A DNA stretch of 64,000 nucleotides from Psychromonas sp. CNPT3. Lineage in GTDB: Bacteria > Pseudomonadota > Gammaproteobacteria > Enterobacterales > Psychromonadaceae. Positions 17,426 to 27,735 of the stretch are shown piece by piece (position 1 is the first letter of the stretch; every line of letters starts with the position of its first letter). Under the pieces are notes generated by a model. The model was not told the origin of the DNA. It saw nothing but the letters and a program-made list of their open reading frames with translations, and did no database searches. The position numbers and the translations under genes are program-made. The DNA lies in the NCBI RefSeq assembly GCF_000153405.2, contig NC_020802.1:1011883-1075882 (forward strand), read 5' to 3'.

Positions 17426-19813
17426 ATGAAATTTAGTGAAGCTTGGTTACGCGAGTGGGTTAACCCAGAAATTAGCTCTGCAGAATTACAACATCAAATA
17501 ACAATGGCAGGCTTAGAAGTTGACGGAGTCGAAGACGTTGCGGGTCAATTTAGTGATGTTTATGTTGGCGAAGTGGTCGAATGTGGACCCCATCCAGATG
17601 CGGACAAATTACAACTGACTAAAATTGACATCGGTGCAGAAGCATTAGTAGATATTGTTTGTGGCGCAAAGAATTGCCGTTTAGGCCTTAAAGTCGCTGT
17701 TGCTATTGTTGGCGCTATTTTACCCGGTGATTTTGAAATTAAAGCTGCCACATTACGTGGGCAGCCATCAAATGGCATGCTGTGTAGTGAAGCTGAGCTG
17801 GGTATGGCGGATAGTGCCGAAGGTATTATTGAATTATCTGTCGATGCACCGATTGGTCAAAGTGTCCGTGCTTACTTAAATTTAGATGACGTCACCATTG
17901 ACGTTGACTTAACAGCAAACCGTGCCGATTGTTTGGGTATTGCCGGACTTGCGAGAGAGGTTGGTGTACTTAATAGTATTTCTGTTAGCGCGCCAAGATG
18001 GGCAGATGTTGCGGTGACACTAAGTGATAAAATGAGTGTTAACCTACAAGCAAAAGAAGCATGCCCGCGTTATCTTGCGCGTGTGATCAAAGGCATTAAT
18101 GCAAGCGTTGCGACGCCATTGTGGATGGTTGAAAAATTACGCCGCTGTGGTGTGCGTAGTGTGGACGCTGTGGTTGATATTACTCAGTTCGTTTTATTAG
18201 AGCTAGGTCAACCGATGCACGCTTTCGATTTAGAAAAAATCGATACCGGTATTGAAGTGCGTTTAGCAAGACAAGATGAAAAATTAACCTTGTTAGATGG
18301 TAAAGAAGTCATTTTGAATCGTGATACGTTAGTGATTGCAGATCAATCTAAAGTATTGGCAATGGCCGGTATTTTTGGTGGCAAAGACTCTGGTGTACAA
18401 CTAAGTAGCACTGATATCTTATTAGAAAGTGCCTTTTTTGCTCCCCTTTCTATCGCAGGTCGTGCACGCAGTTATGGGTTACATACGGATGCGTCACATC
18501 GTTATGAACGTGGTGTAGATCCTGTTCTACAATATACTGCCATGCAACGTGCAACGCAGCTATTGGTTGATATTTGTGGTGGTGAAGTAGGACCTATCAA
18601 AGAAGCGTTAAGCAGTGAGGATCTCCCTGTTCAATCGAAAATAACGTTACGCCGCAGTAAATTAGATAGTTTAATTGGGCATGTTATTGACACTGAGCGC
18701 GTTACCGATATTCTTTCTCGTTTAGGCTGTGATGTGCATTACAAGGATGATGCTTGGAATGTGGTTGCACCTACTTATCGTTTTGATATGAAAATTGAAG
18801 AAGATTTGATTGAAGAGGTGGCACGTGTTTATGGTTATGACAATATTCCGAATATAGCACCACAAGCTGCATTAGTGATGCCTGCGCATAATGAAGCGCG
18901 TTTAGCATTATCAAATATTCGTAACGTATTAGTCGGACGTGAATTTAACGAAGCTATCACCTATAGCTTTGTGGATCCAGAAAAACAGCTTATTTTACAT
19001 CCTGATGCAGACGCCTTGATTTTACCAAACCCAATATCAAAAGATATGTCAGCAATGCGTGTGAGTTTATGGACGGGTTTATTAGAAAGTGTGTCTAAAA
19101 ATCAAAAGCGTCAGCAATCACGAGTGCGTCTTTTTGAAACGGGTTTACGTTTCATTAAAGATGAAGAGGCCGAAAATGGTATTGCTCAGCAAGAGATGTT
19201 ATCCGCTGTGATCATTGGTAATGTCAATGAGCAACATTGGGACATTACAGAGCGTAGCGTTGATTTCTTTGATTTAAAAGCAGACTTAGAAGCACTATTA
19301 GCACTTTGTAGTGATGACGCTAGTTTTGAGTTTATCGCAGAGAAGCACAGCGCATTACATCCGGGTCAATCAGCCGGTATTTACCGTAATGGTAAAAACA
19401 TTGGTTATATTGGTGCATTGCATCCAAACCATGTTAAGGCATTTTCAATCAAAGGCACTGCGATTATCTTTGAAATCGAATTAGACGCGATAAGCCTACG
19501 TAAATTGCCTGTAGCAGGTAGCCTATCTAAGTTTCCAGCTAACAATCGCGACCTCGCTTTTGTCGTTGATGAAAAATTAAATGCGGGTAAGGTCTTAAAA
19601 TTCATAGAAAAAATTGGCGGAATACATTTAGTAGGCCTAAACTTATTTGACGTATACCAAGGACAAGGCGTTGCGGAAGGCAAGAAAAGTTTAGCTATCG
19701 GTTTGGTTTTACAAGATACTACTCGTACTTTAGAAGAAGCTGAAATTGCTGATCTTGTGTATAATATTGTTGACGCAGTTTCTTTAGAATTTAATGCATC
19801 TTTGAGAGATTAA
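17426..19813 (+). CDS. pheT: Phenylalanyl-tRNA synthetase beta subunit
   Basis: Beta subunit of phenylalanyl-tRNA synthetase, 795 residues, the usual size. In order: N-terminal domain ([13 protein letters not shown]), an OB-fold tRNA-binding domain (about 40-150, [15 protein letters not shown] and CGAKNCRLG), B3/B4 editing domain that hydrolyses mis-charged Tyr-tRNA-Phe, B5 domain, a catalytic-like core, and a C-terminal anticodon-binding domain ([15 protein letters not shown] onward). It follows pheS by 12 bp and precedes ihfA by 5 bp, the conserved gammaproteobacterial order. No damage is seen. Confidence 0.96.
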   Translation: MKFSEAWLREWVNPEISSAELQHQITMAGLEVDGVEDVAGQFSDVYVGEVVECGPHPDADKLQLTKIDIGAEALVDIVCGAKNCRLGLKVAVAIVGAILPGDFEIKAATLRGQPSNGMLCSEAELGMADSAEGIIELSVDAPIGQSVRAYLNLDDVTIDVDLTANRADCLGIAGLAREVGVLNSISVSAPRWADVAVTLSDKMSVNLQAKEACPRYLARVIKGINASVATPLWMVEKLRRCGVRSVDAVVDITQFVLLELGQPMHAFDLEKIDTGIEVRLARQDEKLTLLDGKEVILNRDTLVIADQSKVLAMAGIFGGKDSGVQLSSTDILLESAFFAPLSIAGRARSYGLHTDASHRYERGVDPVLQYTAMQRATQLLVDICGGEVGPIKEALSSEDLPVQSKITLRRSKLDSLIGHVIDTERVTDILSRLGCDVHYKDDAWNVVAPTYRFDMKIEEDLIEEVARVYGYDNIPNIAPQAALVMPAHNEARLALSNIRNVLVGREFNEAITYSFVDPEKQLILHPDADALILPNPISKDMSAMRVSLWTGLLESVSKNQKRQQSRVRLFETGLRFIKDEEAENGIAQQEMLSAVIIGNVNEQHWDITERSVDFFDLKADLEALLALCSDDASFEFIAEKHSALHPGQSAGIYRNGKNIGYIGALHPNHVKAFSIKGTAIIFEIELDAISLRKLPVAGSLSKFPANNRDLAFVVDEKLNAGKVLKFIEKIGGIHLVGLNLFDVYQGQGVAEGKKSLAIGLVLQDTTRTLEEAEIADLVYNIVDAVSLEFNASLRD

Positions 19814-19818
19814 ATAAT

Positions 19819-20127
19819 ATGGCACTGACTAAAGCAGAAATATCAATTCACCTATCTGACACAATTGGTTTAAGTAAACGTGAAGCAAAGGAATTTGTGG
19901 AGTCGTTTTTTGAAGAGATAAAAGCAACACTTGAAAGTGGTGAAGCGGTTAAAATATCCGGTTTTGGTGGTTTTGAACTGAAAGATAAGGGCGAACGCCC
20001 AGGTCGAAACCCTAAAACAGGAGAAGATATTCCGATTGCAGCACGTAGAGTGGTTACTTTTAGAGCGGGCCAAAAGTTAAAGGAGTTAGTTGAAACTAAC
20101 TTACCTAAGACTGATGAAAAACTTTAG
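19819..20127 (+). CDS. ihfA: Integration host factor alpha subunit
   Basis: Nucleoid-associated DNA-bending protein, alpha subunit of the IHF heterodimer, 102 residues. It starts MALTKAEIS as in E. coli, and the DNA-intercalating beta-arm [29 protein letters not shown] is conserved in short recognisable parts around residues 60-87. It is the third gene of the pheST-ihfA operon and ends in a strong terminator. IHF is needed for sigma-54 promoters and site-specific recombination, both of which are represented in this window, but that link is general. Confidence 0.96.
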   Translation: MALTKAEISIHLSDTIGLSKREAKEFVESFFEEIKATLESGEAVKISGFGGFELKDKGERPGRNPKTGEDIPIAARRVVTFRAGQKLKELVETNLPKTDEKL

Positions 20128-20138
20128 TCTTTGGTATT

Positions 20139-20168
20139 AAAAAAAGTCGCTTAGCGACTTTTTTTTTG
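20139..20168 (+). terminator. Intrinsic terminator of pheST-ihfA
   Basis: Stem AAAAAAAGTCGC (20139-20150) and GCGACTTTTTTT (20154-20165) with a 3-nt loop, running into a longer T tract. It is a textbook Rho-independent terminator just after the ihfA stop. Confidence 0.92.
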
Positions 20169-20202
20169 CTTTTTTTTTAGCTGGAATAACACAGAAATAA
20201 TC

Positions 20203-20928
20203 ATGGATATTAAGGGTATGAAAAATTATAAAAAGATCGTTGTATTAACCGGTGCAGGTATTTCTGCTGAATCTGGTGTGCGCACTTTTCGCGCGCAGGA
20301 TGGCCTTTGGGAAGATCACCGCGTTGAGGACGTGGCAACATTAGAGGGCTACCTCAAAAACCCTCAATTTGTGCTTAATTTTTATAATAATATTCGTCAG
20401 AAATATTGTTTGGAGAATATTAAGGCCAATACTGCGCATCAAGCCCTTGCAAAATTAGAACAAGAGTTCTCTGGCGATTTTTTATTGATCACTCAAAACA
20501 TCGATAATCTGCATGAACAAGCCGGGTCTAAGAATATTATCCATATGCATGGTGAACTACTCAAAGCGCGTTGCACGCACTGTATGCAGGTGTTTGATTG
20601 GGATAAAGAGATGCATGTGCATGATATTTGTCAGAATTGCCAGACTAAAGGCTCTATGCGCCCAAATATTGTTTGGTTTGGCGAGATCCCTTTCGAAATG
20701 GATACTATTTACGATGCTTTGTTTGAGGCAGATCTGTTTATTGCAATAGGGACATCGGGTCATGTGTATCCGGCAGCCGGATTTGCAGAAGAAGCAAAGC
20801 AAGCAGGGGCCTACTCGATAGAGCTAAATGTTACAGCAAGTCAGCAGCAGAGTAATTTTGATAAAATTATACTCGAAAAGGCAAGTATTTCTGTTCCTTT
20901 GCTAGTTGATGCCATCGTTGCGAAATAA
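20203..20928 (+). CDS. cobB: NAD-dependent protein deacylase CobB (sirtuin)
   Basis: Sirtuin that removes acyl groups from lysines using NAD+. The 241-residue chain has [14 protein letters not shown] and the DGLW element typical of Cob[13 protein letters not shown] with the catalytic His in HMHGEL, a zinc site of two CxxC pairs (CTHC and CQNC), and [12 protein letters not shown]. The Tyr and Arg that read succinyl/malonyl groups in class III sirtuins would fall in 'NFYNNIRQ', so desuccinylation is possible. Start is uncertain: ATG at 20203 or 20218; neither has an ideal ribosome site. Monocistronic. Confidence 0.92.
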   Translation: MDIKGMKNYKKIVVLTGAGISAESGVRTFRAQDGLWEDHRVEDVATLEGYLKNPQFVLNFYNNIRQKYCLENIKANTAHQALAKLEQEFSGDFLLITQNIDNLHEQAGSKNIIHMHGELLKARCTHCMQVFDWDKEMHVHDICQNCQTKGSMRPNIVWFGEIPFEMDTIYDALFEADLFIAIGTSGHVYPAAGFAEEAKQAGAYSIELNVTASQQQSNFDKIILEKASISVPLLVDAIVAK

Positions 20929-20999
20929 ACTTGAAAAGCTAAGGGAACCCCCTACAATAGTGCGCTCTATTATGTATCAATTAGGATCATTAATTTCTT

Positions 21000-21827
21000 A
21001 TGAAGAAAAAATATTTTATCCTTGGTGGTGATATTAAAAAATCATTAACACAGGGCTATGAGCTTGATTTAAAACCGTTATTTAAAGATGCGTTTGTGAT
21101 CACTCGTAAAAATTATCTGCCTATGTTTATTGCTTGCCTGTTTACTTTTATTATTATCGGCACCGCTTATGTGTTGCTATATAAATACTCAGAGAGCGAA
21201 GACAGTAGTTTGATGATCATTAATTATGTCATTACCTTATTGATTGCACCGCCACTTGTGACAGGCTTGCAAATGATGGGCGTTAATCACTCTATCGGCT
21301 TGAGAAGTAAAATGACCGATGTCTTTAATTTCTTTAATTTGCTCTTTAAGCTGTCTTTGGCAACGATGATCATTAGTGTATTAAGTAATGGTGTGAGTCT
21401 TGTGCTCGGGAATGTGATGGGATCATTAGGCCTACAATTTTCTATTGTGGTACTGCTTTATTTGAATATGGCATTCAGCTTGGTTTATCCGCTCATCGCG
21501 GAAAAGAAAATGTCGCCACAAGTCGCCTTAAAAATATCCTTTAAGTTGGTGCATAAAAATCTACGTCAATTTACCTTTATGTTTGTTATTTTGGGGGTTT
21601 TGTTCTTTATTGCACTTCTGCCATCAGGATTGGGTTTATTGTTTTATATTCCATTTTATTTTAATTTAATGGGTCTTGTGTATCGCAAAACGTGTGGTGT
21701 CGGGGTGGTTGCTGTCGATGAATCTGATAATGATGAATCTGATGATGATGAAAATAAGGATGACGGAGTGGATATTGAGCCCCGTAAAACGCCCGATAAT
21801 ACACAAAACATCGATTTTGAAGCCTAG
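21000..21827 (+). CDS. Polytopic membrane protein with acidic C-terminal tail
   Basis: A 275-residue inner-membrane protein that I cannot assign to a characterised function. It has a ~40-residue cytoplasmic N terminus, then about six hydrophobic helices (near 40-62, 74-92, 115-137, 145-165, 195-215 and 217-232). The last ~50 residues are hydrophilic and strongly acidic (DESDNDESDDDENKDDGVD). The general layout resembles the YciC/BPSS1780-type membrane proteins found next to small exported proteins in marine gammaproteobacteria. The next gene, for an exported DUF2987-like protein, begins 15 bp later and is probably co-transcribed. Confidence 0.7.
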   Translation: MKKKYFILGGDIKKSLTQGYELDLKPLFKDAFVITRKNYLPMFIACLFTFIIIGTAYVLLYKYSESEDSSLMIINYVITLLIAPPLVTGLQMMGVNHSIGLRSKMTDVFNFFNLLFKLSLATMIISVLSNGVSLVLGNVMGSLGLQFSIVVLLYLNMAFSLVYPLIAEKKMSPQVALKISFKLVHKNLRQFTFMFVILGVLFFIALLPSGLGLLFYIPFYFNLMGLVYRKTCGVGVVAVDESDNDESDDDENKDDGVDIEPRKTPDNTQNIDFEA

Positions 21828-21842
21828 TTAAGGAGTTCCCTG

Positions 21843-22487
21843 ATGCGCGCATTGGTTATATTAGTCATGATTTTTAGTGTAAGTAATGCGTTTGCTGCGC
21901 CACTAAAGCTCAATTACTCGTTATTTTTTGGCTATATGAAAACGACGTTTAAGTTAGATCATAAGTTTGTTAGTACTGTTTTTTATTTACGCGATGTTGA
22001 GCACGCTACGAATTGTCAAATTCAAAAGGCGGAAATGGTGGTCGATAATAAACACAAAGCGATTGGCTTTACGCAAGATGGGCAATTAATGCCTTTCTTT
22101 TCAGATCAATGGCGTAAAGATGGCGCCATGATAGAAGTCACGCTTAAAGAAGCACAACAATGCGCCTTAGTCGTACAAACGATGGCAAAAACCGAGGCGC
22201 TTCAGGACTTAGACTACGCGCGCTTAAAAGATATCCGCTCGCAGCTTGAAAGTACTTATAAAAAGAATGCGGGCATGATTGGGAAATATTTTGTACCTGA
22301 ATTTTTAGGGGTGCGTTTACAATTAGGCTCAGTGTTAAGCGCATCAGAGCGACAACGCTTAAGCGCGCAGATGCAACTTGCTGAAGATGGTGCATTATTG
22401 ATGAGTAATGCCTCTATTGAGATCGTCGACGCTACAACACCGATAAACCTCAATATTGTTGGCATCTTGCCGTGGATAGCGCATTAA
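21843..22487 (+). CDS. Exported protein, DUF2987-like
   Basis: A 214-residue protein with a signal peptide (MRALVILVMIFSVSNAFAA) and no further membrane helix, so probably periplasmic. The mature part begins LKLNYSLFFGYMKTTFK and matches what I know of the DUF2987 family of vibrios and shewanellas: an early YS-F-x-x-K segment and a Cys-containing DVEHATNCQIQKAEMV block; function is unknown. Its stop codon overlaps the next start in a TAATG junction, which points to translational coupling with the kinase gene. Confidence 0.65.
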   Translation: MRALVILVMIFSVSNAFAAPLKLNYSLFFGYMKTTFKLDHKFVSTVFYLRDVEHATNCQIQKAEMVVDNKHKAIGFTQDGQLMPFFSDQWRKDGAMIEVTLKEAQQCALVVQTMAKTEALQDLDYARLKDIRSQLESTYKKNAGMIGKYFVPEFLGVRLQLGSVLSASERQRLSAQMQLAEDGALLMSNASIEIVDATTPINLNIVGILPWIAH

Positions 22488-23290
22488 TGTTGTTAAGCCC
22501 CGATGAAAGAAAGTGGCTCTCTGAGCTGTGCCACCTTAAAATCATCAGCGTGCAAAAAGTAGCACATGCGATTACTAATCGGGTTTTTGTGCTTCATTGC
22601 ATTGATAATAAAAAATTTATATTTAAGCGTTTAAATGTACAAGCCCGCACGGCTACGCAAAGGGCGTGTGAGTATCAATTGCAACAACTGCTAAGTAAGC
22701 TGAATTTAACACCCAAAGTGATCGCCATAAAAGGATCATATAAATTACAAGCGTTTATTGCGGGAGAGACGCCCAAAGAGGTCAATACAGACTCTTTAAC
22801 CCTATTGGCAACCCAACTCTCTATTATTCATCAAATACCTACGAAAATCGCGCCACTTCAATGTTTAGCCTCAGAATTAAAAGACTTAAAAAAGCATTCA
22901 GATCGGTATGTTGATGAAAAAGAGCATGCTTTTTATAGGCAACTGGCCACTGATTTAGACCACAGTTCAGCAAAAGATACATTATGCCATGGCGACCTTT
23001 CACTTTTAAATATAGTAAAAACAGCATCAGGAGAGGTGCAAATATTAGATTGGGAATATGCTGTCTTGGCGTGTAGTGCCTATGATCTTGCTTCGTGTTG
23101 TTGTATTAATCAGCTAAACGAGGCAGATGAAAATTATCTGCTTGATCATTATTATGATTTATATGCAGAGCATTTAGTGATCGACAAAGAAAAATTAAAG
23201 AAAGAGTATGTACAATATTTATCTCTTTTTCGTTATATTAATAAATTATGGACAGACCATTTTGACAAAGGAAGTAACAGTGAGATTTAA
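22487..23290 (+). CDS. Aminoglycoside/choline-kinase-fold phosphotransferase (ThiK-like)
   Basis: Predicted small-molecule kinase of about 267 residues with the APH/choline-kinase fold. The catalytic loop CHGDLSLLNIV carries the HxDxxxxN motif and ILDWEYA supplies the metal-binding Asp. A hydrophobic N lobe contains the ATP-binding Lys in FIFKRLN. Size and motif spacing resemble thiamine kinase ThiK (YcfN) or choline kinases; the substrate is undetermined. An in-frame GTG at 22472 is possible, but ATG at 22487 forms a TAATG overlap with the preceding gene. The 3' end overlaps the gph start by 11 bp. Confidence 0.72.
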   Translation: MLLSPDERKWLSELCHLKIISVQKVAHAITNRVFVLHCIDNKKFIFKRLNVQARTATQRACEYQLQQLLSKLNLTPKVIAIKGSYKLQAFIAGETPKEVNTDSLTLLATQLSIIHQIPTKIAPLQCLASELKDLKKHSDRYVDEKEHAFYRQLATDLDHSSAKDTLCHGDLSLLNIVKTASGEVQILDWEYAVLACSAYDLASCCCINQLNEADENYLLDHYYDLYAEHLVIDKEKLKKEYVQYLSLFRYINKLWTDHFDKGSNSEI

Positions 23291-23984
23291 TGATAAAAAA
23301 CTGATCATGTTTGATCTAGACGGCACGTTAATCGACAGTGCCCCGGATTTAGCCCTTGCGATAAATCACATGTTAGTCGCATTAAAGCGTGATATTTTTA
23401 GCCAAGATATTATTCGGTCGTGGGTGGGCAATGGCGCTCAAATATTGGTTAAACGTGCTTTATTAGGGAAAATGGATCACTCTGAAGATTTAGATAGTGC
23501 GCTATTAGAGGAAGCGGTTTCTATTTTCCTCGATTTTTATAAAAATAATTTATGTGTTGAAACCGTGACTTATCCTCATGTTCGTGCGACATTAAAAATA
23601 CTTAAGGCACAAGGTTATCGTTTAGCGATTGTTACGAATAAACCTTTTGCTTTTATCGAGCCTATTTTAAAAGGCTTACAGCTAGAAGGTATTTTTGAAC
23701 TTTGTGTGGGTGGCGATACATTAAGTGTGCGCAAACCTGATCCGCAACATTTATTATATGTTTGTGAAAAACTCGGCGTAAGTTACCAGCAGTGCGTCAT
23801 GGTTGGCGATTCGCGTAACGACATATTAGCGGCTAATGCAGCTAATATGCAAAGTATTGGTTTAACGTATGGTTATAATTATGGCGAAGACATTTCGCTG
23901 CATAAACCCGATGCGGTTTGCAGTGATTTTGCAGATATGATTGCCATGTTAGCTGAAAAAAATGAATATGAATTGATCGATTAA
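23280..23984 (+). CDS. gph: Phosphoglycolate phosphatase (HAD family)
   Basis: HAD-superfamily phosphatase, about 234 residues, that removes 2-phosphoglycolate arising from DNA repair. Motifs: MFDLDGTLIDSAPDLA (nucleophile Asp and DxDxT), VTNKPF (motif II), Lys in RKPDPQHLL, and VGDSRNDILAANAA (motif IV). The reading frame is open further upstream, but the GTG at 23280 has a good AAGGAAG ribosome site and starts right before the conserved region. It overlaps the kinase gene. The FAD oxidoreductase follows after 13 bp, so four genes form one likely operon. Confidence 0.85.
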   Translation: MRFNDKKLIMFDLDGTLIDSAPDLALAINHMLVALKRDIFSQDIIRSWVGNGAQILVKRALLGKMDHSEDLDSALLEEAVSIFLDFYKNNLCVETVTYPHVRATLKILKAQGYRLAIVTNKPFAFIEPILKGLQLEGIFELCVGGDTLSVRKPDPQHLLYVCEKLGVSYQQCVMVGDSRNDILAANAANMQSIGLTYGYNYGEDISLHKPDAVCSDFADMIAMLAEKNEYELID

Positions 23985-23997
23985 TCGAGAATATAAC

Positions 23998-25416
23998 GTG
24001 AAGATAGCAATTATTGGTGGTGGTATTGCGGGTGCATCGATTGCACTTTATTTGAGTCAGAGAGGCTTGAATAATATTACATTATTTGAAAAAGGCGAAA
24101 GCCTTGTTAATGGTCCACCCATTTGTCATTTGCATGCTGGGGGCAACCTGTATCGAGAAATCGATCAACAACAGTGTTTGACCCTATTAAAGCAGTCGAT
24201 CGATTTATTACGATTTTATCCTCACGCGATAGATTACCGCCCCACGGTGATAGCGTTGCCTAAAACTGATCCAGGCTCTCCTGAGCAGTTAACAGAACGC
24301 TTGCTTGTACTGCGCTCTGAATATGCAAAACTGATAGAGCAAGATCCTAAAAATAAAGTGTTAGGTGAGAGCAAAGACTATTTTTGTTTTTATTCACTCG
24401 CTCAAATTATGCAGTTACGACAAAGAGATAATGTTGTGCATCCCAAAACGAATAATGAATGGATGATCCCCGTCGCTAAACACTTAGATTTGGATAAATT
24501 ACAGTTTCCATTGTTATTAGTACAAGAATACGGTTTAAACTTATTCCGTTTAGCAGCCAGTGTGACCCTTTCTCTTGAGAAAATGCAACAGTGCCAATTA
24601 TTATTTAAGCATCAAGTTAAAAACATTCAAAAATTGCCAGCAGGCTGGTCAATCCATTACCAAAGTGCATCAGGTGGCAGTTCGGATACCTTTGATTATT
24701 TGATCAATGCAGCCGGTTTTCGCAGTGGCGAAATAGATGATTTAATTAACGTTAAACGTCAACGCTTGGTCGAGTTCAAAGCCGCCTATGTTACAAAATG
24801 GGAGAATTGTGATGCAACGTGGCCAGAAATTATTTTTGTGGGTGAGCGTGGTACGCCACAAGGTATGGCGCAATTTACGCCATACGCCCAAGGTTATTTT
24901 CAATTACATGGCATGACAGAAGATATTACACTCTTTAAAGATGGCCTGGTAAAAAGCAGTCCTTTGAGCGCTCAGCCAAAATTACCGGCTCATTTTATTA
25001 AAAAAATAGAGCGTGATTGGGATGATGCATTAGTGCGTCAGCGTAGTCAGCGTGCGATTGCGCATATTAGCCAATATATCCCCGAGTTTAGTAACGCAAC
25101 ACTCGGTAGTAAACCTTTATTTGGTGCCCAACAAATACCAGGTGAGGATGCCTCCTTACGCGCCAGTGACACCTCTTTTGTTGGCGCAAATTATGCGCGT
25201 TGTGAAGTGGTTAAAGCGTCTTCTGTGTTAACGGCAGCTAAAGTGATATTTGGGCATATACAGACGTTAAACAGTCCGCAATACTTAATGCAAACATCAA
25301 CTCAAGACGACATTTATCTCTCAGCTCAAGATGTCACTCAATTGGCCCAAAAATTAGCGCACGCAAGAGGGTATCCGGCTGCGCTTGCACAAGTTAATAG
25401 CAATGAAATTAATTAG
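23998..25416 (+). CDS. FAD-dependent oxidoreductase (DAO family)
   Basis: A 472-residue flavoenzyme of the DAO/glycine-oxidase type. The N-terminal dinucleotide fold is clear (AIIGGGIAGASIALYLSQRG, then an acidic ribose-binding Glu in LFEKGE). Further on are DYLINAAGFRSGEIDD and a C-terminal segment with SFVGANYARCEVVKASSVLTAA. The substrate is not identifiable, though it is similar in plan to DadA and the oxidase half of MnmC. The start is GTG with a GAGA site upstream. It ends the DUF2987-kinase-gph cluster. A dispersed repeat begins 5 bp after its stop codon. Confidence 0.75.
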   Translation: MKIAIIGGGIAGASIALYLSQRGLNNITLFEKGESLVNGPPICHLHAGGNLYREIDQQQCLTLLKQSIDLLRFYPHAIDYRPTVIALPKTDPGSPEQLTERLLVLRSEYAKLIEQDPKNKVLGESKDYFCFYSLAQIMQLRQRDNVVHPKTNNEWMIPVAKHLDLDKLQFPLLLVQEYGLNLFRLAASVTLSLEKMQQCQLLFKHQVKNIQKLPAGWSIHYQSASGGSSDTFDYLINAAGFRSGEIDDLINVKRQRLVEFKAAYVTKWENCDATWPEIIFVGERGTPQGMAQFTPYAQGYFQLHGMTEDITLFKDGLVKSSPLSAQPKLPAHFIKKIERDWDDALVRQRSQRAIAHISQYIPEFSNATLGSKPLFGAQQIPGEDASLRASDTSFVGANYARCEVVKASSVLTAAKVIFGHIQTLNSPQYLMQTSTQDDIYLSAQDVTQLAQKLAHARGYPAALAQVNSNEIN

Positions 25417-25420
25417 CTCT

Positions 25421-25536
25421 CATGCATTGCGCAGGAGAAATTAGCACTATCAGGGCGCGAGTTGTTCTTACTGCAAAACTCACAACACAGGTCGGGATAA
25501 TTTCAACCAGCAAGACAGATCACATTTTTAGTTTCT
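25421..25536 (-). repeat. Dispersed intergenic repeat, copy 2
   Basis: Read on the minus strand, this segment matches 957-1085: AAACTAAAAA, GTGATC, GTCTTGC, GAAATTATCCC, TTGTGAGTTTTG and AATTTCTCCTGCGCAA occur in the same order. The middle is about 15 bases shorter than in copy 1. It fills most of the gap between the oxidoreductase and the convergent dGTPase gene. Confidence 0.7.
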
Positions 25537-25596
25537 TTGCTCGGATCACCTGCTCAACTGAGATAAGCCTCAGGCCCCGCACGGAATCATTCAGCA

Positions 25597-26958
25597 TCAG
25601 CTCATCATTAATGGACTGGGGTGACTGCTAAATAAACTGGCATGTAAGCCGAGTGCATGACTATCTGTTAAGCTTGAAATATGATCGGCAATCACCCGTT
25701 TTTCTCTTGCAGCATCGCCATCTTGCGCTAGCCAGTTTGTTTTGGTTGGCTCAGGAAGAAAGCGTAAAGCACCGGCATGAAATGCTTGAAATAACTCCAT
25801 TACTATCTGTTGGCCTCGATATTCTACGATTTGTAAATCTGGTTTTTTGATCACATAATTCAAAACAAAGTGCTTTAATATTTCGAGAACATTAAACATA
25901 ATGGGTTTCAAATAGGCATTGTATGCAAGTAAGGGCTCGGTAAAAGAGGCTTTTACTGGGCGGATCTCACAAGATGTGATCAATGCATTAACTAAAGCGC
26001 CAATGGCATCTTTACGTTCGTACTGGGCAGATGAAAAAAGATCTTTACTGAGTTTTTTCAGGTTTAGATATCTATCGATGTCGTGAATTGTTTGTAACTG
26101 AGCAATCACGTGATCGTGCCACAAGGATTGGTCAATGATACCCATCGCAATCGCATCTTCTAAATCATGTACGCCATACGCGATATCATCTGCAATTTCC
26201 ATAATAGAGCAATCAAGCGACTTATAGAGTGATTTTTTATGCTTTTTGATGTCATCTTGCGGGCGTAATGTTTGAAAAAGTGCTTTATCGTTAGGCGATA
26301 AGGGACTTAAGGTTGCGTTTAATAAGAGACTATCATGATTGTAAATACCCTTAGCAGGGAGCCATTGCTCACTTTTTAGTTCGCGAAAGCTAAGGGACGT
26401 CGAATTTGGATACGGCGCACTTAACGTGTCTAAAAAAATAGGATATTTTAAAATGCCGAGTAGGCTACGCCGCGTTAAGTTCATACCATTATATTGCGTA
26501 TAAGGTTCAAGTTGCGTTAAGATCCTAAACGTTTGCGCATTACCTTCAAACCCACCTGCATCTGCCATCATATAATTTAGCGCAGTCTCGCCACCATGGC
26601 CAAAAGGTGGATGGCCGATATCGTGACTTAAGCAGATAGTTTCCATGAGATCGTGACTGGGCAGTAAAGGCATAAATTCATTTTGTAAAACAGATAAATG
26701 CGCCACTATCCCAGAGCCTATTTGTGCTACTTCAAGGGAATGCGTTAAACGAGTACGATAAAAATCACTGCGTCCATTGTTGTGAATTTGCGTTTTAGAT
26801 TGTAAACGCCTAAATGCAGCCGAATGTAATACGCGCGCTTTATCTCTTTGGTAAGGATCTCGTTGATCCATGCGGCGCTCTTTATTAGGCTCGCCCGCGA
26901 GACGTTGTTGCCAAACAGGGTTAATTTCTTGAAAGGGAGGTTGCGCTTGTATGGACAT
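25597..26958 (-). CDS. dgt: dGTP triphosphohydrolase-like protein
   Basis: HD-superfamily dNTP triphosphohydrolase, 453 residues, of the class usually named dGTPase-like protein rather than the longer enterobacterial Dgt. Metal-binding HD motifs are visible in TRLTHSLEVAQ, CLSHDIGHPPFGHGGE and IADDIAYGVHDLEDAI. The N terminus has the conserved RDPYQRDKARVLHSAAFRRLQSK segment in short blocks. These enzymes hydrolyse dNTPs to nucleoside and triphosphate; some limit phage replication, but nothing here suggests a defence island. It is monocistronic and convergent with the upstream cluster. Confidence 0.88.
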   Translation of the reverse strand: MSIQAQPPFQEINPVWQQRLAGEPNKERRMDQRDPYQRDKARVLHSAAFRRLQSKTQIHNNGRSDFYRTRLTHSLEVAQIGSGIVAHLSVLQNEFMPLLPSHDLMETICLSHDIGHPPFGHGGETALNYMMADAGGFEGNAQTFRILTQLEPYTQYNGMNLTRRSLLGILKYPIFLDTLSAPYPNSTSLSFRELKSEQWLPAKGIYNHDSLLLNATLSPLSPNDKALFQTLRPQDDIKKHKKSLYKSLDCSIMEIADDIAYGVHDLEDAIAMGIIDQSLWHDHVIAQLQTIHDIDRYLNLKKLSKDLFSSAQYERKDAIGALVNALITSCEIRPVKASFTEPLLAYNAYLKPIMFNVLEILKHFVLNYVIKKPDLQIVEYRGQQIVMELFQAFHAGALRFLPEPTKTNWLAQDGDAAREKRVIADHISSLTDSHALGLHASLFSSHPSPLMMS

Positions 26959-27735
26959 AATTACCTACAATATCATTAACAAATAATATTGATGGTACTG
27001 CAATTTTGTATAAATTTCCTGTCGCTTTATTGAATTTAGGTTTTGTTATGTGCAGGTCAGCACATTTTGACTACCGATATAGAGCGGTGATACTTCAATA
27101 TGCAAAATAAAAACGTCGTATGTGGACAAAGTGTTAGCGTATAGGTGAATAGATAACAGGTTAAAGGGACGCTTTACAATCACGGAGGTGTTTACTTTAT
27201 CACTTACCCTTTTGTATCAGTCGCTAAGGGCTATTTAATGTTATTTTGTCGAGTATTGTCTTGCTGTTCGAGCGCGTGCGGGAGAAAACATAGGAGATAA
27301 AATAGAAATAAAGAAAAAGGAAAACCAATAGCCCGAAAAACTTGTGGGCACATTCAGACTATTGGCGCTCAAATAGGATGAGCAAAACTAGTGTATATCT
27401 GGCATACAGTGCGATATTAACACTGGGAAAATGAGATATAGTATATCTTGTAGCTTGTGCGTTTTATTATAGACAGCTAATTATTTTATGACGTGAGGTG
27501 TTCGTGATTTTGATATAAAAAAGAAAGATTAGGCAAAGATTATTCTGAAAAGAGACTTTGATCGATGCGCCTGTAAAAAGTAAACCAGTGCTTTAAGTGA
27601 TACATAAATGGCACCTTAAATAATTTATTCCTGCATTCCTCTTTTTGGCACTATGCAACAGCGCTAAGAGTGGGTAAAATGTGCACTCTAAATAAAGTTG
27701 CTTTGTGAAAACTCACCCTCTGATAGGAGATGCAC
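26959..27735 (+). other. Long intergenic region upstream of glyA
   Basis: About 777 bp between divergent dgt and glyA with no credible ORF. It must contain both promoters and perhaps regulatory sites for glyA. I looked for a glycine riboswitch, since GGGAGA and CCGAAAAA blocks occur at about 27285 and 27335, but the conserved CUCUCAGGC-type 3' block is missing. No PurR box was found. Confidence 0.5.

Noticed and set aside
25597-26958. dGTPase as part of a phage-defence island
   Set aside because: Neighbours are housekeeping genes, and dGTPase-like genes are common core genes in this class.
27270-27380. Possible glycine riboswitch upstream of glyA (GGGAGA and CCGAAAAA blocks)
   Set aside because: The conserved 3' aptamer block (AAACUCUCAGGCAAAAGGAC-like) and the paired second aptamer are missing.
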